Positions 50,918-59,288 of a stretch of 64,000 bases of DNA are shown here, in pieces. The position numbers were made by a program, and so were the translations under genes. Each line of letters starts with the position of its first letter. The first letter of the stretch is position 1. Source of the DNA: Sphingomonas adhaesiva (GTDB lineage Bacteria; Pseudomonadota; Alphaproteobacteria; Sphingomonadales; Sphingomonadaceae). The DNA lies in assembly GCF_036946125.1 (NCBI RefSeq), contig NZ_JAQIJT010000001.1, forward strand, positions 1,202,501 to 1,266,500, in the 5' to 3' direction. Under the pieces are notes generated by a model that did not search any database, was not told the DNA's origin, and saw only the letters and a list, made by a program, of their open reading frames with translations.

Positions 50918-51253
50918 TCAGTCCCGCTCGCCGCGGCGCGGCAGCCGGTTCCAGTGCAGCGACCATGCGGTGTCGTCGTCGGCATCGCGGAACAGTCTCG
51001 CCCGGATCGGCGCGATAAAGACAGGATCGTCGAGCACGATCACGACGAACTCGCCCGCACGATCGCCGGTGCGGGTCCAGCCGGCACCGACCTCCGGACC
51101 GTCCGCGTCGCCGAGATGAATGCGATAGTCGGGCGCGTTCTCGGCGTCGGTCGGCTCGGCCGGCACGATCGCGAACTCGGTGTCGAAGGACAGTGTGCGG
51201 ATGCGGCCTGCGAAGCCGATGGACGTGCGCGTGAAGGTGCCGATCTGCGGCAT
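50918..51253 (-). CDS. DUF736 family protein
   Basis: A 111-residue protein with the DUF736 pattern: MPQIGTFTRTSIGFAGRIRT, RIHLGDADGPEVGAGWTRTG, and EFVVIVLDDPVFIAPIRARL. It is a standard companion of TraF and the relaxase in these ICEs; function unknown, small beta-rich and probably cytoplasmic. Located between traF and the transglycosylase gene. Confidence 0.9.
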   Translation of the reverse strand: MPQIGTFTRTSIGFAGRIRTLSFDTEFAIVPAEPTDAENAPDYRIHLGDADGPEVGAGWTRTGDRAGEFVVIVLDDPVFIAPIRARLFRDADDDTAWSLHWNRLPRRGERD

Positions 51254-51296
51254 GAAAAGCCTCCTGATTGTTGCTGAGATGGTGAAGGGACGGCGA

Positions 51297-51842
51297 TCAG
51301 CGCGTCGCCGCGCGCCAGACGAAGCGGCCGTCGCCGTCCTCGTCGGTGTAGAGCGGCGTCGCGGTGCCGATGACCGTGGCGGCGGGCAGCGGGCCGAAAT
51401 AGCGGCCGTCGAGACTGTCCGGCACGGCCGGGTTCATCAGGAAGACCTCGCCCGACGCTATGCGGCGGCAGCCCCGCCAGACCGGCAGCGGACGGCCATG
51501 CCGGTCGCGGTCGAGCGCGTCGCCGAGCGGCACGGCATCGACGGTGACGGCGTTGCCGGCGCGGCAGACGCGCTGGCCGGGAAGTCCCATCACCCGCTTC
51601 ATCAGCGGCGTGTCGAGCGGCAGATAGTGTCGCGTGGCGAGGAACCAGGCGAGCGGCTTCGGCGGCGAGACCGCGACCAGATCGCCGGTCGCCAACCGCC
51701 CGGCGGGACGCAGCGCATACAGGCCGACCGGCACGCTGGCGGAGGCGTTCCACAGCAGGCGCGGCATCACCTCGACGACGCCCATCACGGCGAGCAACAG
51801 GCTGGCGACGATCGCCGTTGCGACGTAGCCGCGGCGGCTCAT
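51297..51842 (-). CDS. traF: TraF, signal peptidase-like pilin protease (S26)
   Basis: A 181-residue protein with one N-terminal helix (TAIVASLLLAVMGVVEV) and an S26 peptidase fold: the Ser in NASASVPVGLYALRP and the Lys in PLMKRVMGLPGQRVC. TraF trims and circularises the TrbC pilin. ATG 51842 overlaps the DUF2840 stop by four bases. Confidence 0.93.
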   Translation of the reverse strand: MSRRGYVATAIVASLLLAVMGVVEVMPRLLWNASASVPVGLYALRPAGRLATGDLVAVSPPKPLAWFLATRHYLPLDTPLMKRVMGLPGQRVCRAGNAVTVDAVPLGDALDRDRHGRPLPVWRGCRRIASGEVFLMNPAVPDSLDGRYFGPLPAATVIGTATPLYTDEDGDGRFVWRAATR

Positions 51843-52357
51843 CGCTCGATCTCCCGGCGCTTGAGCCACGCCCGGTGGCGTTCGGCGGTGTAGGCGCGCG
51901 GGTCTTCGCCTGTCACGATCCGGTTATGGACGTGCCGCCAGTGATCGGGCGCGGCGTCGCACGGATCGACACCCGCCGCTTCCACCGCGTCGATGTGGCG
52001 GAGCACGCGTTCTACCTTCGGCCAGCCTTCGACGTGCAGCAGGATCGCGCCGCCGGGGCGGACGAACGGCAGCGTCTGGTACGGCTCGCCAGCTTCGACC
52101 GCGCGCACGATGTCGATGCGCGAGGCGATCGTGCCGTAGTCGTTGGCGGCCCAGCGGACGAAGGCGAAGACGCTGCCCGGCCGGAACGAGAGGACGCGGC
52201 GGCGGCGGTCGACGATCCGCTCGCCGACATGCCGGCCGAACCTGATCCAGTTCTCGACGCGCTTCTCGATATGGGTCAGCTCGACATGGGTGAGGCTGTC
52301 GGCCGGTCGCGCGGACGGCACGGCGAACGTGCCCGCGCGCATCGCTGCGGCGGTCAT
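51839..52357 (-). CDS. DUF2840 family protein
   Basis: A 172-residue protein with the DUF2840 pattern: THVELTHIEKRVENWIRFGR, SVFAFVRWAANDYGTIASRI and GGAILLHVEGWPKVERVLRH. It is found upstream of traF in related elements with no known activity. It overlaps the methyltransferase gene by four bases. Confidence 0.9.
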   Translation of the reverse strand: MTAAAMRAGTFAVPSARPADSLTHVELTHIEKRVENWIRFGRHVGERIVDRRRRVLSFRPGSVFAFVRWAANDYGTIASRIDIVRAVEAGEPYQTLPFVRPGGAILLHVEGWPKVERVLRHIDAVEAAGVDPCDAAPDHWRHVHNRIVTGEDPRAYTAERHRAWLKRREIER

Positions 52358-53517
52358 GGACGATCTCCTGGATGGTGGAAGTCGCGCATCATCACCGCGC
52401 CGAGCGCGGCTTCGGTGCGCAGGATGGCGCGGCCGATGGCCTCGGGAATCTGCGGCAGGACGGCGTCGCCGTACGCCTCGACGATCAGGCCGGCGGCAGC
52501 CGGCCGGCGTCCATCGCCGAGCGCAACGCGCGCGTCAGCCAGCCCGGCGGATAGCCCATCATCCAGCCGTAGGTGACGGGCAAGGTCCGCGAGGCTCCAG
52601 TCAGCCCGTGTTCCTTCAGCAGCGTCGCGATCGATCGGGCGTAGGTCCATCGGTCCGGCGCCCGGCCGGTCATCGCTCCGTCGAGCACCGCGTCCATCGT
52701 CGGCGACTTGCGCCGGTCGTAGGCTGGCGACCATGCGTCCATCCGCCGGTCGCGCTTCGTCGGCGTCGGCAGCATGTCGGCGGCGTGGCGGAGCAGGTTC
52801 GGCGTGTCGATCTGCGCCTTCGCGCCGTTCGAACGCTTGCCGCTCTCGATCTCCTCCCAGCTCAACCGGCGACCGCCGTTCGGCTTCACCGGCGTCGGCA
52901 GCATCCCGGCATGGCGGCTGGCATGACCCTGCAACTGGCTGAGCACGTCGCCTCGGCCACCCCGGTCCGCATCCGACCGCCGCGGCGTCGCCAGCAGCGC
53001 GGGCGACGAGTTGGTCGGGGTCGAAGCCGACGAGCCAGGATCGCTTGCGCTCGTGGTTGGCGCCGAGGTCTCCAGCACCCACCACGCATGGTTCGCAGGC
53101 GTAGCCGAGCGCCGCCAGCGCATCGAGCAGCCGGTCCGCGCCGCGAGTTCTGAGATGAGCGCTGTTCTCAAAAGCGAACCAGCGAGGGCGGCAGTCTCCG
53201 ACCAGCCGGACGGCTTCGAGGTAGAGCCGCGACCGCTCGCCGTCGATCCCGCGCCCCTTGACGTTGGCGACCGAGATGTCCTGGCAGGGCGGGCTGCCGA
53301 CGACGATGTCGGGGAGGTATCCGAGGTCGGAAACAAGTCGAGCTGCCGTGAGGCCGCACACGTCCTCGTAGAGGCGGACATCGGGATTGTTCTCCGCGTA
53401 GAGGATGCGGCGCCATTCGACGATCTCGCAGGCGGCGACGGTGACGAAGCCGGCGCGGTGCAGGCCGAGCGTCCAGCCGCCCGCCGCCGCGCTGAACAGG
53501 TCGAGCGCGCGCATCAT
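52354..53517 (-). pseudogene. C5-cytosine DNA methyltransferase, frame disrupted twice
   Basis: The main frame gives motif I (LDLFSAAAGGWTLGLHRAGF), the catalytic Cys in IVVGSPPCQDISVANVKGRG, motif VI-like FAFENSAHL and motif VIII-like HERKRSWLVGF, then becomes nonsense. In another frame (about 53000-52500) typical family sequence resumes (ADMLPTPTKRDRRMDAWSPA, LPVTYGWMMGYPPGWLTRAL), and the original frame returns for the end (EAYGDAVLPQIPEAIGRAIL, motif X). Two compensating one-base changes are implied, one near 53000 and one near 52500. Either decay or sequence error. Its slot beside repA is where parA usually sits in related elements. Confidence 0.7.
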
Positions 53518-54569
53518 CGTTCGCGCCCTTCGACGGCACCGGCACCGTGTCGCCCGCGCGTGCGCGCAACAGCAATAGAGTTAGATTCTCTGTTAGACTC
53601 TAAGTTACGGGTCGGATTCGTCGTTTGCGGCCGTAGACTTAGCTGCGGTTCGTGCGCCCGAAGTCCCGATAGGGCTGCGCCCGAAATCCCGATACCATCT
53701 GCGCCCGAAGTCACGAGCGTTTCCACAGGTCCGTCAACAGGCACTGTGGACGGCAAAATAGGCCGGATGCGGAGCAGCTCGCGCCGCCCGTCGCGCGCCA
53801 TGTCGAGGCGGTATCCGGGCAGCGGCTGACGCTGAACGATGCGGCGGAGGTCGAGCGCGAAGTCGGACGGCCGCGCGAGACTGCCGGACTTGGCATGGAG
53901 GTGCGCGACCTCGAACGTCCAGCCGTGCGGCTGGTGGCCGGCGTGCTTGCGCGCGACGCGGTAGAGCCAGCGTTCGATGCCGCCGGTCAGCCGGAAATAG
54001 GCCGGGTCGATCGTCAGCACGAGCGAGCGGTCGACGACGCCCCGGTAGAACCAGTCGGGCAGGACGAACTCCATGCCCTCGACGCGGCCGTCGCGGGTAG
54101 TCAGCTCCTCCCACTCGTTGATCCAGGAGAACTGGTGCCGCCGCCAATGCTCGCCGTGGCGGATCGTCGTGCGGATAACGGTCGATTGCAGTCGGGCGAG
54201 CGCGCCCTTCAACAGCCGATACTCGCGCGCGCCGGTGGCGCGGTCGATCGCAAGCAGCATCTGGTAGGGCGTGAAGCGCAGGAAGCGCGAGGTGCGCAGG
54301 CCGTGATTGGCGGCATCAACGATCTGGCTCGCCGCCCAGATCAGCACGTCGGCGTCCCAGATCGTCGCCATGCCTTGCTCGGGCATGGCGTGGACCTCGA
54401 CGCGCTGGCCACCGGCCTCGTAGAGGATCGGCGCGTTGCGCTTGGTCTTGGCCAGCGAGAAGAACGGCCGTTCCATCAGGTCGCGCTGGTCGCGTGGCGG
54501 GGCATCGCCGATCGCGACGACGAACGGGTCGAGCTGCCGGCGCTCGCTCCGGGTGGCATCGCCCGACAT
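53514..54569 (-). CDS. repA: RepA-like replication initiator of the ICE
   Basis: A 351-residue protein of the plasmid/ICE replication initiator type: MERPFFSLAKTKRNAPILYE, MATIWDADVLIWAASQIVDA, RFLRFTPYQMLLAIDRATGA and FSWINEWEELTTRDGRVEGM. It probably supports replication of the excised circle. The C-terminal 65 residues differ in composition, and their DNA holds three direct repeats. ATG 54569 abuts the AlpA-like gene's stop. It overlaps the methyltransferase gene by four bases. Confidence 0.88.
   Translation of the reverse strand: MSGDATRSERRQLDPFVVAIGDAPPRDQRDLMERPFFSLAKTKRNAPILYEAGGQRVEVHAMPEQGMATIWDADVLIWAASQIVDAANHGLRTSRFLRFTPYQMLLAIDRATGAREYRLLKGALARLQSTVIRTTIRHGEHWRRHQFSWINEWEELTTRDGRVEGMEFVLPDWFYRGVVDRSLVLTIDPAYFRLTGGIERWLYRVARKHAGHQPHGWTFEVAHLHAKSGSLARPSDFALDLRRIVQRQPLPGYRLDMARDGRRELLRIRPILPSTVPVDGPVETLVTSGADGIGISGAALSGLRAHEPQLSLRPQTTNPTRNLESNRESNSIAVARTRGRHGAGAVEGRER
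53653..53720. repeat. Three iteron-like direct repeats inside the repA 3' end
   Basis: TGCGCCCGAARTCMCGA-type units start at 53653, 53676 and 53700 (spacing 23 and 24 bases), two helical turns apart. Iterons of 20-24 bases are bound by Rep proteins at replication origins; here they lie within codons for the repA tail, next to AT-rich DNA (about 53570-53640). Confidence 0.6.
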
Positions 54570-54839
54570 TCAGAGCGACGCCTTCTCGGCCGCGGTCAGC
54601 GGGCGGGCGGGAAAGACGCGGGTGGCGGTCTGCTCGGAGGCCGACTTGCGCGCGCCGATGGCGGTCCATGCCTGGAGATCGTCGACCGAATAGAGGACGC
54701 GCCCGCCGACCTTGCGATAGGTCGGGCCGGTGCCGTAGGTCCGGTGCTTCTCCAGCGTGCGGATCGAGATGCCGAGGAAACGCGCCGCATCGGGCGCGCG
54801 CAGATAGCGGGGCGGCAACCCCGTCTTGGGATCGAGCAT
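54570..54839 (-). CDS. AlpA/excisionase-like helix-turn-helix protein
   Basis: An 89-residue MerR/AlpA-type DNA-binding protein: RYLRAPDAARFLGISIRTLE, KHRTYGTGPTYRKVGGRVLY, SVDDLQAW. Proteins like this regulate or aid excision of integrated elements; serine recombinases need a helper for excision, but other roles are possible. It ends one base before repA begins. Confidence 0.85.
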   Translation of the reverse strand: MLDPKTGLPPRYLRAPDAARFLGISIRTLEKHRTYGTGPTYRKVGGRVLYSVDDLQAWTAIGARKSASEQTATRVFPARPLTAAEKASL

Positions 54840-54974
54840 GGTCGGGTCTCCGGCGGTGCATGGCGGGCTGCCGGTGGGCGGCAGCGGGCTATGGCGAACC
54901 GTGGCGGAGAACCGGCGGCGTGCAGCGTGCCGGAATCGGCGGGGTGCGATTCCGGCACCCCGGCGAGATGACGG

Positions 54975-55767
54975 TCAGCGGTGGCGCGGCAGCCGGACGG
55001 GATAGACGAGCAGGTCGCGGTAGCCGCCGCGCATGATGCGCAGGCCATCGGCGACGAGGCGGCGCGCCTGGTTCTTGCGCGGATCGCTGTCCCACTCGGC
55101 TTTGCCGCCGCGGAAACCGAGCAGCACCCTGGCGATGTCGCGGTAGCTGGCACCGGTCAGCCGGCCGTCCAGGGCGCGCAGGACGAGGATCAGGCGGGCG
55201 CGGGTCTGCGCCGGCAGGTCGTGCCGTCGCTCGCCGGGCGGGCGACCTTGCAGGGCGAGCCAGAAACGCACGACGGCGTCGGCGCGCAGTTCCAGCAGCC
55301 AGTCCAGCGGCAGGACGACGATGTAGGTTGCGGCTTTACTTGGCGGCCGAACGGCGAGCCGGAAGCGGTGGTCGGCGCCGATCGTGCGCCAGACGCCATG
55401 CCACGTCCCATCCGCAGAGACGCGCACATTGAGGCCGGGCAGTTCGGACAGGCGTATCGGCAGCGCGGACGGATCGTCTGGCTGCGGGACGGTACTTCGG
55501 AGCTCGAAGGCGTCAGGCAGCAGCGCGGGCGACCAGAACGGCGGTGCCTCGTCGGCGCGCTGGTCCGGGTTCGCCGGGAAATCGCAACCCCCATCGGTCG
55601 TTGAACGCCGCCTGCGCCTCGACCGTCCCCCGGGGTGACGCTTTCACACGCCGAAAGTCGCGACGATAGTCGGGATCGCGGCGTAGGAACTCCCACGCGA
55701 AGCCGGCGGTCGAGATGTTTTGAACATGGGCGTAAGTAGCCGGCGTGCGCCAATCGGTATTCGGCAT
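54975..55767 (-). pseudogene. DUF6499/DUF2285 regulator-like protein, split by a one-base frameshift
   Basis: The 5' part from ATG 55767 encodes DUF6499 (WRTPATYAHVQNISTAGFAW, EFLRRDPDYRRDFRRV). Related genes continue in one frame with WGLRFPANPDQRADEAPPFW, SPALLPD and so on to DUF2285 (LVLRALDGRLTGASYRDIAR, RIMRGGYRDLLVYPVRLP). Here the two parts are in different frames: after WGLR the T-run at 55579-55581 has one base too many. A shift of one base restores the whole protein of about 264 residues. Whether it is dead, rescued by slippage at TTTCCC, or a sequence error is open. The DUF2285 part could alternatively start at GTG 55427. Confidence 0.75.
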
Positions 55768-56041
55768 GGCGTCCCCTCTTTCCTGCCAGCGGAGCATCGC
55801 TGGAAAGAGGAAGCGTCGCTTAGTTCGATCGAAGTTTGCAGATGGTCTTTGCGGATATGTAGATCGCGCTGCGCGATCGATATTTGTAAACAACTTCTTC
55901 CATATTGGAGGTATTTCATCAAGTATTGGCGAGACGGGCATAGCCCGGCGAGTGCGCCATACGCGGCCATGCCGACCTGTGGGAGGCATGGCCGCCCGCC
56001 GGCAGGTGGCCGGCGGGCGATGCTCGCAATGGTGGGGCAGC
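55768..56041. other. Control region between methyltransferase and DUF6499 gene
   Basis: The left half (55790-55920) is AT-rich and contains a palindrome GATCGCGC-T-GCGCGATC (55862-55878), probably the promoter/operator of the minus-strand DUF6499 operon. The right half has two strong hairpins: GCGGCCATGCC/GGCATGGCCGC (55963-55995) and GCCCGCCGGC/GCCGGCGGGC (55994-56018). These lie just past the stop of the minus-strand methyltransferase and probably terminate it. Confidence 0.6.
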
Positions 56042-56710
56042 CTATGCGGCTGCCCTGCGGTTCGCCTCCGCCAGCCGGCTGGTCGCGGTGTGATAGTGGC
56101 CGTTGTCCAGTTCGATGCCGACCCAATCGCGCCCCAGCGCCTGCGCCGCCACCAGCGTCGATCCCGATCCGCTGAACGGGTCCAGCACAAGTTCCCCCGG
56201 CCGGCTGAACGCCTCGACGAGCGGACGTAGCGCCTCCACTGGCTTCTGCGTCGGGTGGAGCCGGTTGCCGCTGTAGGGAAAGTCGATCACGTCGGGAATG
56301 ACGCGCGCCGGCATCCGGGGATTGCCCTTGGCGAGAAGATACGCCTGCTCGTGCTCGTAGCGCAGGAAACGCGACGACGACGCATACCGCTTGCGGAACA
56401 CCAGATGCCCGACGATGCGGAAGCCCGCCGCGCGCCACGCCTCCATGAACAGGTCCACCTTGTTCCAGCCGTAGAAGCTGACCGCGAACCCGCCTTCCTT
56501 AAGCACCCGGTGCATCTCGGCAAACGCGGGCTTGAGCCAGCGGCCGTTATCGTCGTTGGCGACGCTGCGTCCTTGCCGGTCGCGGTAGTTGGTGACGTAG
56601 GGCGGATCGGTCAGGATGAAGTCGATGCTGCCGGTGTCGAACGCCTGCATCACGCCGATGCAATCGCCGTTGAAGATCATGTTGCGGGGAGCCTGGGCGG
56701 TGTCGGTCAT
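56042..56710 (-). CDS. Orphan adenine/N4-cytosine DNA methyltransferase (ICE type)
   Basis: A 222-residue methyltransferase of beta order: catalytic DPPY first (IDFILTDPPYVTNYRDRQGR), AdoMet motif last (LVLDPFSGSGSTLVAAQALG). HRVLKEGGFAVSFYGWNKVD and RLHPTQKPVEALRPLVEAF are typical of small mobile-element methylases that act without a nuclease, for regulation or evasion of host restriction. Specificity cannot be read from the sequence. A hairpin pair follows its stop. Confidence 0.92.
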   Translation of the reverse strand: MTDTAQAPRNMIFNGDCIGVMQAFDTGSIDFILTDPPYVTNYRDRQGRSVANDDNGRWLKPAFAEMHRVLKEGGFAVSFYGWNKVDLFMEAWRAAGFRIVGHLVFRKRYASSSRFLRYEHEQAYLLAKGNPRMPARVIPDVIDFPYSGNRLHPTQKPVEALRPLVEAFSRPGELVLDPFSGSGSTLVAAQALGRDWVGIELDNGHYHTATSRLAEANRRAAA

Positions 56711-57147
56711 GGCCTTGTCCTTCGTGCCGGAGGTCAGCGCAGCGCAGCGCCGCGTCTGACCGCCTGCCCCTCGGCGAGAGCGGGGGTAGCAAGGGGCAAG
56801 GGCGTCCGGGCCGGAGGGGGATCACCCGGCCTGCACGGAACGGAGGAACGACGTGGAGGAAGGCCGGGGATACCGGCCCGGACGAGCGTCAGCGATCCCT
56901 TGACCCGCGCGTGGGGCGGCGCCCCTAGTTAAAACGCTTACCGAAAAACCCGCGAGGGCGCGCCGCGCCCGGAGCACATCGACGAAGCCGTTTACAATGC
57001 CGGAGTTCCTGACGGACCCATCAGCACGGGAGCCCCCATTGACAATTCGTGATTACCGGATCGCAAACCTCTTCCGTGACAGACAGGAGGCGTATAGAGC
57101 TAACTCGGCCGCGCCGCGAGGTGGTGGGCATATCGAAGGGGAATCAG
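56711..57147. other. Intergenic region upstream of the three-gene ParB/methylase system
   Basis: No gene seen. Base composition changes here from GC-rich ICE backbone to more AT-rich cargo near 56930 (GTTAAAACGCTTACCG). A TTGACA box at 57039-57044 is a candidate -35 for the following operon, with no clear -10. A ribosome site AAGGGGA stands before ATG 57148. No recombination repeat was recognised. Confidence 0.5.
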
Positions 57148-58221
57148 ATGCCGGCGGCCGCAGGCCATGAAATAGGCCCTGTGACGGTCGACAACGTTAA
57201 GCTGGATTTAAACAATCCTCGCTTCGTGGATCTCAGCTTCGCCGATGAGGCGGAGATGATTGCGTACCTCTATGCTAATGCAGACATACCAGAGTTGCTC
57301 CTCTCTATTCTAAATTCCGGTTTCATGGACTTTGAACCGATCGTAGTAAGGCGTGGCGATAGCGTCGTTTTGGAGGGCAATCGACGCGTTGCAGCGCTGC
57401 GCCTGATTAGGAATGCAGCTCTTCGCGAGAAATTGGGCATCAAGCTTCCGGCTGAACCCACCCCCGCGGCGATGCCCGACGAGATTCGAGCGGTCCTGGT
57501 TAATGATGCCGCGGAAGCCCGAAAATTCATCGGCTTTAAGCACATCAATGGCCCTCAAAAATGGGATGCGATGTCAAAAGCCAAATACGCAGCGGATTGG
57601 CACGCTGACGGCGCGTCTCTTGAGGAAATTAGCCGGTCGCTGGGTGATACTTTTAATACCGTAACACGGTTGGTCGAGGGCTATCGCGTCTACAAGCAGG
57701 CTCTTTCGCTAGGCTTCGATCCGGAGCGGCGGACCGCACGGCGCTTCGCATTCTCGCATCTTTACACCGCATTGACCCGGTCGTCGATAAAGCAGTGGCT
57801 TGACCTTAAGGATGACGAAGGTACCGATCCCGTTCCTGCGGAGAACGCCGATCGCCTTCAAAAGCTGATGTCTTGGCTGTACGGCCAAGGCGAACGCGAG
57901 CCCGCCGTTGTTCGATCACAAAATCCGGACCTGAATCGACTTGCGGACGTGATTGGCAATGAACGCACGCTTGAAATGCTGAATACCACGCGAAACCTCA
58001 GCATAGCGTTTGAGGAACTTGAACCTCAAACGACGAGACTTGAAAACGCTCTAATCCAAGCCGTTCGCCATACCGAAAGTGCCGCAGCGATTGTGAGTTC
58101 GTTTGATGGGCGAGCCAGCACATACGAGCTGGGACAGCGGTTGTGGGGCGCTGCGCGCGATCTGTTCAAAAACTTCAGAGATAAACGCGCGCAACTCGAA
58201 GGCTTGGACGACGACTTGTGA
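57148..58221 (+). CDS. ParB/Srx-like DNA-binding protein of a three-gene system
   Basis: A 357-residue protein. The N-terminal region has a ParB/sulfiredoxin-type fold: VKLDLNNPRFVDLSFADEAE, IPELLLSILNSGFMDFEPIV, then VLEGNRRVAALRLI, equivalent to the ParB GxRRxxA box. A helix-turn-helix follows (WHADGASLEEISRSLGDTFN, TVTRLVEGYRVYKQAL), so DNA binding is likely. The C-terminal third is helical and unrecognised. ATG 57148 has a good ribosome site. It overlaps the next start by four bases. Codon use is more AT-rich than the conjugation genes. Confidence 0.75.
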   Translation: MPAAAGHEIGPVTVDNVKLDLNNPRFVDLSFADEAEMIAYLYANADIPELLLSILNSGFMDFEPIVVRRGDSVVLEGNRRVAALRLIRNAALREKLGIKLPAEPTPAAMPDEIRAVLVNDAAEARKFIGFKHINGPQKWDAMSKAKYAADWHADGASLEEISRSLGDTFNTVTRLVEGYRVYKQALSLGFDPERRTARRFAFSHLYTALTRSSIKQWLDLKDDEGTDPVPAENADRLQKLMSWLYGQGEREPAVVRSQNPDLNRLADVIGNERTLEMLNTTRNLSIAFEELEPQTTRLENALIQAVRHTESAAAIVSSFDGRASTYELGQRLWGAARDLFKNFRDKRAQLEGLDDDL

Positions 58222-59288
58222 GCGGGCCTCTGGTTGCACCTGACATTCAGCGCTCCTTCTCACTCTCCGCCGATTGGCTGGAGATTCTCGCACTTGCCCG
58301 TCCTCAGCAGTCTGCCACGGATGGCGACATCGCTACTGCCAACGACATCCTGGAGGACAGGGCTGCTTTCGTAGCAGAAGACCTTGATCCCGACGCGCCG
58401 GAGGACGATCCCGATATTGTCGATCCGGCTACTGAGCGCGCGCTAGATGCAGTTTTTGAGGAAATTGCCAACCGCAAGAGAGTCTTGGGAGATGCTTACC
58501 CGTTCGATTTGACCATCACGAAGCGCCGGTTAAGTCTCGTCGTGTCGAAGGCTTCAGAGAATGAGCTCGTGCAGCAGGGAAGGGCAATTTATGTTGCCTG
58601 CCTCTACATGACCGGCATTCGTGGTGGCTTGATTAACGCCAAAGCGGCAAAACTTCGCGCCGATCCTGACATGGGTAACGCCTTTCAGATTTGCGCGACG
58701 ATTGCTGCCGCTGGATACATGAGTGGTGATGCCTATTGGTTCGGTCATCCTCGTCCCGATCAAACACCTTTCATCGAGGCAGTTCGCAAACTCGCCAGCC
58801 TACTACGTCAAGGCACGCCAGCTCCAGCAGCACCGCCGGGTGAAACGATTTATGCCAAGGATGGTGGCATCGATGTGGTTGCTTGGCGCGATCATCATGA
58901 CGGTCGCCCAGCGAAGCTGATTATGTATGGCCAATGCGCATCGGGTATGGATTGGGTTGGTAAGCCGGTGAAAGGAAAAGTCGACCGGATGGACTCGTTC
59001 TACACCCTGACGCCATCTAAACATTGGATTCCTGCCCTGCTCACCCCTTTTCCCCTTTATTCGGAAAAGGAAAACGCGCACCGCCTTCGCACTGAAGATG
59101 CGATGAATGGATTTTATCGACAGAATGAAGCGGAGATGGGAGTAATCATCGATCGCTTACGTGTTGTTCGTTGGAGCATGGAAGCGCTACGTGACGTTCA
59201 GCCGTCTGTGAAGGATGCGGTTGATAAATTGGACGACCTCTTCGTCTGGTCGAAGACTGCCTCCGATGCGGTGAGGCTGGCGGCATGA
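58218..59288 (+). CDS. Unrecognised protein, possible PD-(D/E)XK-like nuclease, of a three-gene system
   Basis: A 356-residue protein starting at GTG 58218, overlapping the ParB-like gene by GTGA and the methylase by ATGA. The segment near residues 209-243, ETIYAKDGGIDVVAWRDHHD followed by AKLIMYGQCASG, resembles the core of Mrr-type restriction nucleases (acidic residue, GxD, beta strand, Gln-Cys), but the usual Lys after Gln is missing. The rest is helical (IYVACLYMTGIRGGLINAKA). The nuclease call is inference from this motif and from its methylase neighbour. Confidence 0.6.
   Translation: MSGPLVAPDIQRSFSLSADWLEILALARPQQSATDGDIATANDILEDRAAFVAEDLDPDAPEDDPDIVDPATERALDAVFEEIANRKRVLGDAYPFDLTITKRRLSLVVSKASENELVQQGRAIYVACLYMTGIRGGLINAKAAKLRADPDMGNAFQICATIAAAGYMSGDAYWFGHPRPDQTPFIEAVRKLASLLRQGTPAPAAPPGETIYAKDGGIDVVAWRDHHDGRPAKLIMYGQCASGMDWVGKPVKGKVDRMDSFYTLTPSKHWIPALLTPFPLYSEKENAHRLRTEDAMNGFYRQNEAEMGVIIDRLRVVRWSMEALRDVQPSVKDAVDKLDDLFVWSKTASDAVRLAA

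Noticed and set aside
55862..55878. Palindrome as oriT nick site
   Set aside because: It is far from the relaxase gene and looks like an operator upstream of the DUF6499 gene; no nick-site similarity known to me.
56900..57060. ICE right attachment site at the composition change
   Set aside because: No sequence resembling the tRNA-Ser 3' end is present there.
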